Shown here in pieces: positions 35,793 to 47,800 of a DNA stretch of 64,000 nt; positions within the stretch are counted from its first letter, which is position 1; the number at the start of each line of letters is the position of its first letter. Position numbers and translations under genes: made by a program. The notes beneath the pieces are model-generated. The model was not told the DNA's origin, ran no database searches, and saw only the letters and a list, made by a program, of their open reading frames with translations. Source of the stretch: Takakia lepidozioides (Eukaryota; Streptophyta; Takakiopsida; Takakiales; Takakiaceae); the NCBI GenBank assembly GCA_030704615.1, contig CM060731.1, forward strand, positions 39,620,001-39,684,000. The letters are read 5' to 3'.

Positions 35793-36848
35793 ATGGAGGA
35801 GATGTGGAGCAGACTCCCTTTCGAGTTAGTGATGGTAGTGTTGGCTTGTTTGCCATATCGAAGTCTCGTCCGCTTTAAGTCGGTGTGCAAGTTGTGGAAT
35901 TCCCTCCCATCCACTGCTTGTTTCCAACAAGTCTGTCAACAGCTCCCTCTGCACGCCGAGTCCTACCTCTTGTCTTTTGTACGCCCAAATGTTTGCAGAT
36001 TGTATGCCCCCACAACTCGACAGTGGCACAAGATCGGCCTCAAATTCCCCAAGGTCCATTCAATGTATAAGGTTCGTGCTGCAGATGGAGGCTTATTTTG
36101 CATAACGGAAAAGGCACGCAAGGATGACTTTCCATCTTGGATTGTGTACAATCCTCTCTTGAACAGTTCCAGACGATTGCCTGCCCTACCTCACAAGCTA
36201 CCAGATTTCGTCTTGCAAACTGTAGATTTGACTGTGGATAGATGCACCAAGACCTACAAGGTCATTGTGATATCAACCGACGACGACAGAAATTGTCATT
36301 GGAGAACACACATCTACGACTCAATTTGCGAGTGTTGGACCGAGACTGGAAACATGCCCACAGTAGGCTATCAGGAAGGTCCAAAAAGTGTGATATGTGG
36401 CCCTACCCTCTTTGCTCTTTTGGCTGGACGATATGGACCGGACGACCACATGTTGATGGCTTGTGACATTGGCAGCGGTGCGTGGACTAAAGTTGCTATA
36501 CAGAAACCTAATTTTAATTTCTATGGTCTTCTAGAGAGTGGCGGGCGCTTATTGCTTTGTGGGACTCTTGACAACATCTGCATGTGTGTGTGGGAGTTCA
36601 AAGTTTCTGCAACGACTGATGCAGAGTGGGTGGAGATTGCAAGACTTAGTGTGGACAAACACCATTCACTGACAGCGGTGAGCCATGACAATCTCATATT
36701 CTTCTGCATCAGTCGCTTTGCAAATCCACTAGTTGTGATGTACGACATGAATCAACAAACATGGACATCCCCTCAGGAAGTCATTCCACCTCACACTGAC
36801 CGCATTCGTTTGGTTAGCTGGGTTCTTAGTTTAGGTGCAAACGTCTAG
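35793..36848 (+). CDS. F-box/kelch-repeat protein, copy 2 (intact)
   Basis: A single open frame of 351 residues starts MEEMWSRLPFELVMVVLACL. Residues about 6-45 form the F-box (LPYRSLVRFKSVCKLWNSL), which binds SKP1 in SCF ubiquitin ligases. The remainder resembles the F-box-associated/kelch type of plant proteins, with beta-strand-like blocks such as YNPLLNSSRRLPALP, TKTYKVIVISTD, HIYDSICECWTETG and GGRLLLCGTLDNICMCVWEF. The size is typical of plant F-box/kelch proteins. Copy 1 at 16765 is a broken paralogue with nearly the same sequence in the middle. The substrate cannot be predicted. Its promoter derives from the region shared with the methyltransferase gene. Confidence 0.85.
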   Translation: MEEMWSRLPFELVMVVLACLPYRSLVRFKSVCKLWNSLPSTACFQQVCQQLPLHAESYLLSFVRPNVCRLYAPTTRQWHKIGLKFPKVHSMYKVRAADGGLFCITEKARKDDFPSWIVYNPLLNSSRRLPALPHKLPDFVLQTVDLTVDRCTKTYKVIVISTDDDRNCHWRTHIYDSICECWTETGNMPTVGYQEGPKSVICGPTLFALLAGRYGPDDHMLMACDIGSGAWTKVAIQKPNFNFYGLLESGGRLLLCGTLDNICMCVWEFKVSATTDAEWVEIARLSVDKHHSLTAVSHDNLIFFCISRFANPLVVMYDMNQQTWTSPQEVIPPHTDRIRLVSWVLSLGANV

Positions 36849-37060
36849 ACAAGCTTTCCCTCTATTTTCTTGTAGGACAAGTTCCAGTGCAGTCCATCAT
36901 CAAATTCAGTCAGATGAAGGTCCATCAGTTCATAAGAGACCCCCAGACTTGTAAAGCCTCTTCTTCCCCTACCATTGTTGGGCTCCTATGAGCCTTGTGC
37001 ATTGCATGCCAGTTACTGTTTAATTGAAAGAGACCTTTTTTTAAAAGCTGTCCATGAATT

Positions 37061-37455
37061 GTGGGTGGGGCAAGATTAGAGCTATTGACTTTTCTGGTAC
37101 TCTTACTTTCTGGTTCTAATGACAGTTGTTACTCTGTCGACAGTGCTATTTGTACGAGTAGCACACAGCTCTGAAGTATCCATTTGAACACCTCTATTTT
37201 GTGACCCAATGAGAACACCTACTTGGGGTTTGGAATTATGAATGGCCCAACCCTTGACTAAAAACCTCTCCAATTTCGATCAGAACGTTGCTCCAAGTGA
37301 GTTGTGGTGATCACTCATTTCTTCTGTATTGGGGAACGCCATGTGCCTCCGGTAACAAATACCTCCTAAGTTCAAGTATACCATAGCTCATGCAATTTTT
37401 CTTGGACAGGTATTTCCTCCGCAAAGCTTCTCTCTGGCAAGACAGCTTTGGCTGT
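37061..37455. repeat. 3' flank of F-box copy 2
   Basis: It matches 17691-18057 (for example AATTATGAATGGCCCAACCC and TCACTCATTTCTTCTGTATT). In this copy the flank runs almost directly into repeat module B at 37497, showing the state before the LINE inserted in the other copy. Confidence 0.75.
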
Positions 37456-37496
37456 CTAACATATCAAGCCATATATTTGCAAGCTGCTGACCTATT

Positions 37497-38040
37497 TGCA
37501 CTAGTGAGTCATACTTGCAAAAATGATGTACTTATTTGAGGTGTGCCTGGTGTCGGTTACTCTCTGCTGTCACACTTGATAGAGATGTGACAGAGATTGC
37601 CGATTGTTGAATACTAAGATGACATGAAGAATGTTGCAACAAAAAGAGGATTGGTGAGTCACCGACTCCAGATAGTTAATCAAACACCTGGTGAACAGTA
37701 TTGAGAATTAAACCAAGAGTACACGCAAGTGTTCTTACCCGTAACGAACACATCCTTCCCAGAGATGGTTGCTTGTTCGTACCAGACCAATGTCTGAAGG
37801 GGCAAATACAATGTCATGAGGCAGGGCAGCAAACACAGCCTGCAATCGCTGAGCATCTACGAACATGTCACTGGAGTAAAGTTAAGTTTGAGTTCAATCA
37901 CATGTAGGAAGAGCAAAGAGGGACAGATACTACATAGGAAAATTGCCGTTGAAAGTAGGTGATGGAAAGAACAAACAGTGGGACCCATCCCAAGGCTGTT
38001 GCTGAAGTACATGGAAACATATATTCCATTTTGTAGCGTA
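37497..38040. repeat. Repeat module, copy B
   Basis: This is a shorter version of modules A and C, starting TGCACTAGTGAGTCATACTT and ending at ATATTCCATTTTGTAGC. A small foreign piece follows, including the 40-base LINE family A match at 38111-38150. Confidence 0.75.
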
Positions 38041-38149
38041 CATTCTATCAGTGTGGGCCTAGAAATGGAAAAATGGCGCCGAATTTCGGTTTTCGGTGAC
38101 CGCCACCCTAGAAGCTTTGATAATTGACTTTGGCTATTGCAGTTGTCCG

Positions 38150-39170
38150 GTTGCAAAGTCATACATGATTTGAATGCATTGTCATATCTATTAGTATAGT
38201 CCTACATACATGATGTCATGTCTCATTCATGCACATTTCTTTTTCTTTTCTTTTCTTTTTAAATTTAAAGGGGATAGAGGCCCTTTAATCAAATTAAATC
38301 AGATAAATGTTCACAAAAAGGTGGAAAAAATTAACCACCAGGGAGGCCGTAAGGCTCACTGAGGGGGAACATCCCCGTAACCACAGCATTCGAGCTACAA
38401 GCAGAAAAAAAAGGGGGGGAAGGGATGTCTCATCCCCTGCACCAAGAGAAAACTGGAACTAGAAATCTAGGCCTGATAAGTAACATAAAACCAAGCCTAA
38501 GACTGATGACGGCCTAAGACTGATGACCGGCAGGGAAGATTAAGAAGACTTAGGATATTTCTTGTGTCATATGTATGACAATGCATCAAACTTATCATGT
38601 ATTTTCATGCATTATCAAAACTCTATTTCTATGCATACAATTCATGAGGCCGTGGGTTCATATAACAATGAATGAGATGATGAGTATGAATCTTAATATC
38701 TCTACTAATATAATTCTTTTATTCTTATACTTGAAAAATAAAATATAAGTCAATTGCATTGTCATACATGGCAAACATGACATCTGGTATTATTTTCATG
38801 CACAGTCACTCATAAGAAATCAGTTGCATTGTCATACATAGATACAGAGACATATGATGTGATGTGTGTCCATGCAAGACTTCTGTCTGAAGACAACTGA
38901 TGTATTTCCATGCATGACCATTTATTTCTCATGTATGACTATGCAAGATGAGCATTTAAACTAGGAACACTTTTGAAGTTGCAAAATCAAGCAAAAACTC
39001 TAGTATTACACTAATCGGTATCCGAACCTGAGACCCCACATGCATCTACATGTATTTCTCATGTATTTCCATACATGTATGACTGTGCATGAAGATGGGC
39101 ATCCACTGAACTTCTGAGGGACTAAAAAATAACCCCCTTTCATTTATGGGCCATGGAGACACACAGGACA
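38150..39170. other. A/T-rich non-coding stretch
   Basis: No gene is recognised. A TTTCTTTTC run at 38238-38262 is followed by AAATTTAAAGGGGATAGAGG. The 16-base string TTGCATTGTCATACAT occurs at 38755 and 38824, with a near copy at 38174, and many CATGTATGAC-like words are scattered between. This may be a degraded repeat. Confidence 0.5.
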
Positions 39171-39175
39171 ATAGG

Positions 39176-40290
39176 TAGTGAGTCATACTTCCCAAAATGA
39201 GGTACTTATTTGAGGTGTGCCTGGTGTCACTTACTCTCTGCTGTCACACTCGATAAAGATGGCCGATTGTTGAATACTAAGATGACATTAAGAATGTTGC
39301 AACAAAAAGAGGTCCATCCATCTCATCAAATATTGGCAAGTCAGATAGTTAATCAAACACCTGGCAAACAGTATTCAGAAATAAACCGTGAGCACACGCA
39401 AGTGCTCTTACCCGTAACGAACACACCATTCCCATAGATGGTTGCTTCTCAATACTAGAACAATGTCTGAAGGGGAAAATACAATCTCAAGAGGCAGGGC
39501 ATTAAATACAGCGTGAAATCGCAACAATGAGCATCTACGAACATGTCACTGCAGTAAAGTTAAGTTTGAGTTCAATCACATGTAGGAAGAGCAAGAGGGA
39601 CAGATACTACATAGGAAAATTGCCGTTGAAAGTAGGTGATGGCAAGAACAGACGGTGGGACCCATCCCAAGGCTGGAGCTGAAGTACATGGAAACATATA
39701 TTTCATTTTGTAGCTTTTTCTTTAAGCTGTCTAATGAGACAGCCTCCAACAACACACTGTTCTTGTCACATCATTGCACTCCAACGAGAATCTCAATGTA
39801 ATCACAAGCCACAGATGCTCCTCGCACTCTACTGATGATGTCTAATCAATCATCTCTAGCCCATGATGGGCCATAAATGGCAACATGTGTGCGACCATAC
39901 CGTCTATCTCTTATCTGCAAAACACAAACACGGGGTTCACTCAGATGTAGCCCACAATAGTAAAAACGATCAACCTGCCCTTTCAATCAGGAGACAGACC
40001 TTGTTGCATTGCAAAACAAGCAGAGCTTCATGTGAACCAAGTTTAGAAACAGAAGTCTACTTGACTGTAAATAACACATAAGGTGAATGGTGAACGGTGA
40101 ACAGTGACCATATTAGGTTAGATGAGCAAATCAGAAATGAAATTGGGGCATGAGAAGCCTAACAAACAAAAAGGAGGGTATGCTACTACTGCTGCAAGTT
40201 CAATTAACAATCATAAAATGCTGAAGCACACACCTTTACAAGCGAACCACAATTATCAGGCATCTCATGTTTTGACTTTATTGGGTACTC
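39176..40290. repeat. Repeat module, copy C
   Basis: This is the longest copy of the module, from TAGTGAGTCATACTTCCC to the GGGTACTCC junction. To the right it passes into a minus-strand frame (40480-40265) reading EDSFAFIACLPDIPVGYDAI, which looks like a real exon of unknown identity. The module may therefore be the 3' flank of an ancestral gene. Confidence 0.75.
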
Positions 40291-40480
40291 CACCACCTTC
40301 ACAGTGAGCATGCCCCAGCAATTGCAAATGATACAGACAGTCAGTATCTAGAACATGTTCATATAAACTACAAGCTAAGCATGTGATGGCATCGTAGCCA
40401 ACTGGGATATCAGGCAGGCAGGCTATGAAGGCAAAAGAATCTTCATGAGGAACTTGCATTTCTCTAGCATAATTAAACAC
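40265..40480 (-). CDS. Possible terminal exon of an unrecognised gene
   Basis: A minus-strand frame of about 71 residues reads MQVPHEDSFAFIACLPDIPV, then GYDAITCLACSLYEH, and ends GGGVPNKVKT before a stop. The composition is protein-like and the stop falls at the border of repeat module C. It lies just 3' of the RsmD-like gene on the same strand, so it could be an alternative last exon or a separate small remnant. No family is recognised. Confidence 0.3.
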   Translation of the reverse strand: MFNYAREMQVPHEDSFAFIACLPDIPVGYDAITCLACSLYEHVLDTDCLYHLQLLGHAHCEGGGVPNKVKT

Positions 40481-40574
40481 GATAGACTGCTAAGGGGGTC
40501 TGCAGAGGCAGGCACCAGAAAGAGGGCAGGCCAGTTCTTTCAAATTGGTTTGCCTAGTGTATCCCTCTGCATGT

Positions 40575-42602
40575 CTAATTTGTAACAGCCAATCTCCTGA
40601 TGCATACTCCTTCCAATAAAGGTGGGACTTTGGATATCTAAACAAGAAGAAGAAACACGAGTGAAATGTTGTGGGCTAAAAGCGAAGTTTGAAACTCACA
40701 ATACAGGTCTGATCTCCTAGAAGGGGTGATGTTGAGAGCTGGTCCATCAAGGTAGTGAATTCTACTGCTTCATATGGAGGAGTTACACTTATGTAGTCGA
40801 ATTTGCCCCCAAGTATCTCAGCTGTCAAATAAGACAGCACCAGCTGTCAGACATTAAAGTATAGACCTCATATGTGACCATCTTCTCGGTATGAATGATG
40901 GAGATGAGAATTGAAACGAAACAGACATTTTGCCTTCTCACCCTAGAGAACATCAAAGCATATCGAATGACCACAGAAAAAATGCCAACTAACATACATC
41001 CACGATCAGATGCTTGCTGCAGCAACACTTCAACCCGTGTGGTATGCACAGTAGATTGTCCATGGAAGCCCGTTGCTTGCAAGTTGGTATCCAACACTTG
41101 TGCTACCACCCAGGGGTCCATCTCCACAAAATGTGCCTATCTTCACATAGCAACCTTGTTTAGGTATCCATTCCACAGGAAATCAGAACCAAGTAACATT
41201 TTGTTGTGCGATTACTAAAAGATTCTGGAGTTGTACTGAATGAAGATCTTTAAAGAAAGCTGAAAGTTAGCTTTCACTTTCATCTGATGCCATTTGCAAT
41301 AATGGAAACAATTTGTTTACTTCAAGGTACTTGACACTGACTACACACCAGCAAACATGTCAACCTGTGTAACCACTACTTCAAGAATGTTTGTCAATGT
41401 TTCTAAAATGGTTGCTCGTAAACTTAGAAGGTACTACTGGGCATCGAAAAGATGGACATCAGGCTACACCGGTACCTCCTTCTGAAGAGGTCGATCTTTT
41501 AGGTTGTGTTCATATCTGTAATCTCATTATGATGGTCAACCCTGAGGGAGGGATTTATTTCAATATGGAACTCTTGGCTTGCTTAATCTAGTCTCTTAAG
41601 CTCAGCATGAGTTTCAAAGAGTGAATACCCACTACATACCATTTCACATCCCCTGCTGAGTGCCTCAATTCCCACGGAGCCTGTCCCACTATACAGGTCC
41701 AACCATCGCCCTCCAGGCAAGCTTGCCGAGCAACCACCGAGTGCCTGCACCGCACCTCAGAAGTTTCATACTGTAGATGCTTCTAAACAGCTATAATGGG
41801 TATACTTGAAACCTACAGTCTTGATGGAACAACCTGCGCACATTCTTGAAAATATGCATATAATCCATGTCCCATTCAACATACAAGACAGTTCACAACC
41901 TGTAATATGTTGAATACAGCACCACGGACCACTTCCATCATGGGACGCACATTCATGTCTGCTGGTGAGACCAGCTTTCTACCTCCCACTTTGCCTGCCA
42001 TCACCTGTATCTCCGTCATTAATAACCTCCACACATCCTTATCCACAATTCTCCTGACTTGTAGGACAGAGGGCCAGAGAACTACACTGCCTGCACATCC
42101 TTTCCAAACCCAAATTGACACTTAAAATATCACCACTTCCCCTGCATGATGCCTACTATTCCATGTCTTACCAATCACCAGAATCCACCAATCAATCGCA
42201 GAGTCAATTCTGGTGAATTCCAGTGAATCAACCTGACAGACTGGAATCACCTCACTTTCCAAACCAATATTCAAGTGCAAGTTCCTTGGATGATCACAAA
42301 AGAACCATATTGTTTCCTTTACCACATCCCTCTGTCCATTCATACGTACGTGGGACAACACATACCCGCAGCAACTTATGCGTTTGCCTGGGGGCATCTT
42401 CATCCTTTCCTTCAGAGGCCACGCTACGGTTTTCTCTCTCCTCTTGCAGATGCTGCTTCAATCGCAGTGGCACTTGTACTCCTGCCAGCTCCATCAACTG
42501 TGCCACCATCTTCCCGTCACAACTTCCTCTCAATTTGAATTTGGGTTGCTTCAAAATGGCGTAAAGAACTTTCAGCTTTTTTCCTCGAAGGAAAGGGGTG
42601 GC
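40575..42602 (-). CDS. RsmD-type rRNA guanine-N2 methyltransferase (plastid-like)
   Basis: Traced exons, all in phase: about 42602-42366, 42004-41900, 41744-41640, 41136-40998, 40821-40700 and 40637-40575. The family methylates G966-equivalent rRNA in bacteria and organelles using SAM. Motifs are VMAGKVGGRKLVSP, RPMMEVVRGAVFNILQ, the SAM loop WLDLYSGTGSVGIEALSRG, HFVEMDPWVV and FDYISVTPPY. TPPY stands where bacterial enzymes have DPPF/Y; I do not know if this is normal for plants. The last exon closes after IRRLAVTN, where the family usually continues with an RRYGRTNL-type segment. An EGYTRQTNL-like string lies beyond the stop in another frame, so the C-terminus may be damaged. N-terminal exons, including a transit peptide, are missing from my model; 43675-43528 is a candidate. 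Confidence 0.68.
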
Positions 42603-42657
42603 TTAAACCTGGGAATCCACACTCTCTTGATCACGTGTTTTAGGGGAGGCTGTAAGA

Positions 42658-42910
42658 CACTTGCCAGCCTGGCGAATGGATAGAATTCTATAATGCATAC
42701 ACCAGGCTGGCAAGTGGATTACAAGCATGTTGACGTGGTAGGGCTTACGTTCTTCACCACTCAGTAAGCCTCCTCGTGTCAGGGCTTACCTACATTCGCC
42801 CCGCCACTCGCCACTCGCCACTCGGCTAATGCCTCGTGGTGGGGCTCATTCCCGTAAGCCCCTCCACTCGGAGGCTTACCCTACACTTACAGGCCGTGTT
42901 CATCCAATTC
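42658..42910. repeat. Small foldback followed by GTAAGCC/GGCTTAC words
   Basis: CACTTGCCAGCCTGG (42658-42672) and its exact reverse complement (42702-42716) form a 15-bp stem. The next 170 bases carry five copies of GTAAGCC or GGCTTAC, in mixed orientation, plus a triple GCCACTC. The makeup resembles, in miniature, the word-rich ends of the elements at 50-64 kb. Confidence 0.5.
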
Positions 42911-43527
42911 CAATCACTCTTCCCTGGGACTAAAACTTCTTGTTAGTACCATCTGAAGTACCACATTGTAAGTACTAAGACATTTGCCCACTTGCAAGTA
43001 TACTTGAAGACGTGGTTCAGCTTCCACACAGGCTTCTAACTTATATTCAGCTCACACCTCCAACCTCAAGGACAAAGGTGACAGGGCTTTTAAAGTATGC
43101 CAATATCGGTGATTTACATTCAATGTCCACATAAATTTAGCTAGTGGATCTGTCTGGATCCCTGGATTTCTGCCAACTTGCTCACTTTGCTCCAGTTTTG
43201 CCCAGGCCTATTTTGGTGTCCCTGATATACAAAGTTGCTGGCCTCCACTTGGATTGCTATTTGGACAAAATGGCTTGTGCTAGGTGTTTTCAAAACCTCT
43301 TTAAATAATTGTAATTTAGGTGTATTGCTTCTACTCAAGGTTCAGACTTTAAGCCCATAGAGCAGCAATGAACATATCCATGGTTGCTGGTGTCAAGGTG
43401 CTGATAAGTAACCCTTCAAGAGAGATTTTTGTTTACCGGCAAAAACTATAGTGATGCCTGTCAAAAACCCCTGCAAAAGGCTAACAACCAGAAACTGCGT
43501 AGAGGGTAGAGGGTAGGGAGCCCGTCA

Positions 43528-43676
43528 CCTACCTCCTCTGTGGAATCATAATTAACCTTCCAACCACCATCAATGTTGTACACTTCCTCTTCCACCACCT
43601 TTCCCTTCTCTCCTTTCGTCTTCCCCTTGCTTTCTCTTCTGCGAGCTGAACCGTCCACACAGACACTCGTCACCAC
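43528..43676 (-). other. Candidate exon, basic/acidic low-complexity
   Basis: A minus-strand frame reads SARRRESKGKTKGEKGKVVE, then EEVYNIDGGWKVNYDSTEE, followed by a good donor (GAG|GTAGGT). It could be an upstream exon of the RsmD-like gene or a separate small gene. There is no ATG at the frame's beginning. Identity unknown. Confidence 0.35.
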
Positions 43677-44854
43677 GTTTGACAGCTGAAATGGGCGGCT
43701 GTACTAAGGGTGGAAGCAATTTTTAAGGATAAGGAAAGTTGTCAAAAACGAGGATAAATTCCGGGCAAGGAAAAATGGGAAGGACAACTGGGTGGAAAAA
43801 AACCAAAACAGTAAGCCCAATCACAGAAAACAGTGTGAGCCAATTCACAAGACCGAGAGGCTGGAAGAACTACATTCAGCTCGAGATTTTTAACAAATTG
43901 GTTGAAAAGCCTTGACTAGAATTCCAGGCTGCATGAGAGAAGATGAGAACAACCCACAACTTGGTACAGCAGCCGATGGGCGCTGTGCTGCGCACTGAAC
44001 CCTTTGGGCGGAGGTGCGGGAAATTACTTGTGCACACCTGCGGTAATCCACCTGCACATGAGAGAAAGGGCATGGCGTGCATTGAGATGGCGTCCATTGT
44101 CTGGAGTTCATGAGTGTGTCCATAGCTCCCAGCGATCGTCTCCTCCTAACTTAGCCGCAAATCAGGCTTCGAATGGAGGATACCGAACAAGCCTCCCTCA
44201 GAAGTCTCCATCATGCCCTAACTAATTTACTAAATGGACGACGGTCCATAGTCCGGAGTCACCCTTCACTGGCACCATAAAATATCGCACCTGTGCTTCA
44301 TTCATCCATCCTAACGGTACCCTCGCCCACCCATCATCCAAGTTAAGGTACTGGAAGGGTCGGCTGTAAAGCCAACCCTATTGGAGCCCATAAATTGTGC
44401 CGGCCATATGTCTTGATATCCATACAGCACGTATCCGTAGACACGCATGGTATATTTAACCAACCGACCCTTTTAAGAGGACGTAGGCAGCGGTCTGTTC
44501 TACTTATACAGTTCTGGACGTTGAGATACGCGCAATCGATATGGGATAATGTGGATGGCCCTAAGCTGCCAACAAGGACCTCCGTCCTCCCTTTCTCTCC
44601 TTCCAATCTGCGCGGACCAATTCCTGCAGGTCATTTTTACCCCCGGCCCCCTCTGCAAGCTTTCTTCTCTTGCGATCTTTGCTTTCTCTCCTTGTCTACA
44701 TGAGGCTGTCCATCTTAGAGGATCTCTTGACGTTGGACCTCGACTGTTATTTTGGGCGGACCCCACTTGTATCGTGATTTGTTGTGTCCCTAAAGCTCTC
44801 GGAGCTTCTCATGGACGTTACGAAGAAGATGAGACATGCTGAGCCGGAATACTT

Positions 44855-47800
44855 CTATTCCAAGCCTATCTGCCAGACTGCTGGAAAACGAACAACAGGG
44901 CACTGACTGAAGTTGGCTGTAGGCAATGCCCCTTCGCTTTTAAGACAGTTTGGGACAGATGCACTCTGTAGAACATCATCAGAAATTGTCCGTTGATAAA
45001 AACGTGTCATCTGTACTCCTACAACCACCTTATGCTTTAGTTGTGGTGGCATTGGCAGCTCCCAAAATTGACCCTAGTTATCCAACAAGCCTTCAAGTTT
45101 TTTCCTAGTCTCAACTTGACCCCATACTCGTGGCTTCACTCCACTGGAACACCCTTTCCCCGTTTTCTCAACTGAATGCTTTGTTGAAGAGTTGGTCGTC
45201 GAAGCCTGCTGCACTTGATCTGTTACTTTAATCCTGATAGCAGGGGATCTCTGCACAGAGGAGCAGGCCCTTTGTGACATAAAACCAACATGGCGGCTGA
45301 CTTGTTGTGGTGTGTAAAGTGCATGCTGCAAAGAGACACCTGTGTTTTCCAAATGTGCATGATCGCCATATTCCTGGTGAAAGCTCTGCAGGGATGCAGG
45401 TGCTTGGCAATCATGCTGGCAACAGAGAGTCCTTGGAGTCAGTGATTCGAGTGCAGTGGTGACAGGGATAGACTGCTTCACCGCAGGGCTGGCCACAATA
45501 CTCCCCTTCATTTTTGGTGTCTCCATGATCTGCTGTCTATTTGAGTCCGCCATCACATGCCTCGCCTGTTCACACCAAAAATATGTCAAGATGTTCAGAC
45601 TTAACCTACAAGGGGCCCAAGGTTTCATACTTCCCGAACTAGTATCATTGTTGGATATGACACATAACAAGCATTCATAAAGAATGTGAAAGCCGTCAGC
45701 TAGGAAGAGCTTGCAATCTCAATTGTAGCAGACAACCTACACATTCCCCATTCCAGCCATATAAAGCTGCAAAAGAGATGGCAGGACATACCATGCAACG
45801 CTCCTGGTGTGGCAATGGGACACGAGAAGCACTACCCCCGCTTGGTGCTTTGCAAAGTTCAGCCTTCATCTCACTCTGTCAACCAAGTTTGAGAGAACTT
45901 CAGAGAGGAACCTGGGGCAAGGGAGGATAATGGGGGTTGCTGTTGGTTTCCATAATTGACAGCCTAGATTTTTTAAACCTAGTCACAGAGTTCATGCACC
46001 CAACACTCTGTCCATGCCCCACCCATTTTGCCAATTATTCTTTGTTGAGGACCAGCAATAAAAATGTTCATGTACAAAAGGTTAGTGTGCCATCCTTGCC
46101 TGGGATACTGATGTTGTTGGGCTGTGGATTGTCCCAAGTGTGTGAAGCAAGGTGTTGCCTTGTTGATGATGCGAATGAGCGTGGGGTGAACTAGCTAGGG
46201 GAGCACAAGGTTTCCATCTCAAAGTCTTCCTCATGCCCATGGATGTTTTACATATTCGTATCCCATTTGAATCCACTGGCACACGCATTGGCTGCCCCCC
46301 ATCGCACCATCTTAGAAGTAATCAACTGTCAATTGAATAGAAGAGTGAAGGCGTCCTAACCTGTTTGTGTGTTGCATTGATGAGTTTGCTTTATGGATAA
46401 CTGCAAGGTCAAGATGGTATCTTACAGAGCCCAACTTGTGCTTTGAATTTCTTGTACGCATGATGCTTGGAAGTGGTGTTGGTAAGCCCAGTTCATGCTT
46501 TGAGATTGGTATCCGGATGGCGCCCCCTCTGGAGAGTAATTTGCAACCTTGATTTTGGGGCTGCTAAACCACCAAGTACAACATCAGATTACATGAAGTT
46601 ATGAAGTTCATGGGTTTTTCCTTCTTTTCTCTCTCATACAGGCTTAGGAGATTGAGGCACTAGGTTCAGTAGGGCCAAGACAAAAAAAAGTAAATGCTCT
46701 CAAGCTCTGTACATATATAGGTACTCCAAGTAGCCCCCTTTTCATGAACAAGTGGGATTCAATGATTACTTGAAGGGTATAACCACAGTAAGTGCTAAAC
46801 TTGTCCATCATTATACAAGATAGTATGCATGCTTTGGACCAATGCAATTGGGTATTCTTCTGAACCATAGGCCCTCCTTGAAAGGAAAGGACATAAGATA
46901 CTATCGGTGTTCCAATATTACCCTCTGTTTGAGAAGTTTGTTGCTGTGCTCAAAAGGAGGGTCTGAAATCTGGATAACAAAACCTCCAATTTCAAAAGGT
47001 GAGTCCCCTACAAGCAATCCTCAGTATGCTCTTCTTTCCCTCCCCTCCCTCTCCCACGTTTTCTTCGTCGTTCAAACTGGACATAGGGTCTTTGGCTTGG
47101 GCTGATGAGTACACCATCTCCCTCTAAATTAGACTCCCTCTGTTTGTTTCACAGTCGACTCTATCTGACTCTCTCCCCGAACGTTATGTATCTCTCTTCC
47201 ATTGCAGAGCTCGCTGTGATACAGGTCGAGCTCCCGGGTTTGCCAACCTTGTGCACACACGAGAAGCATGCAACCCATCTGCCCGCTTTACATAACCCCA
47301 GCAGTCCCACATTTGTAACCTACTTTATGTAAAGCAATAGACTGTGGCGATCGGATACAAGGCGGGCGGGGACCCACCTCTTCTTGTGCTGCTGTCTCCA
47401 ACATTCGGGTTCCCAAACAGTCATCTTCTCGCTTTGGTGCAACCATTTCGGCCCACTTCCTTGCCTCAATCCTCACACCTGCAGATCGAGTAGCAAGCTG
47501 AAACCAAATTTCGCAGCGCCTATTCCCCAATGCTTTCGCGCCCAGCAGATTTTACCGTTCAGTCATTGTACCCTGTTTGAAATTTCAACATGTATCTTGG
47601 GACCTCCTTTGGTCCAGACTCCAGGGGTGGGGCCAGCGTGTCGTAACAGAGTTGGTGGTAATGCATTAGGGTTTAGTATCGTGTGCATTTGAGGATGTGT
47701 GTGGAGGATTGTCACTACCAAAAGATCTGCCACATGGCATACTAAAGTGATGCCCACCAAAAGGATGGCAGGAGAGAAGGGCAAGGAAGAGGAGCGGTAC

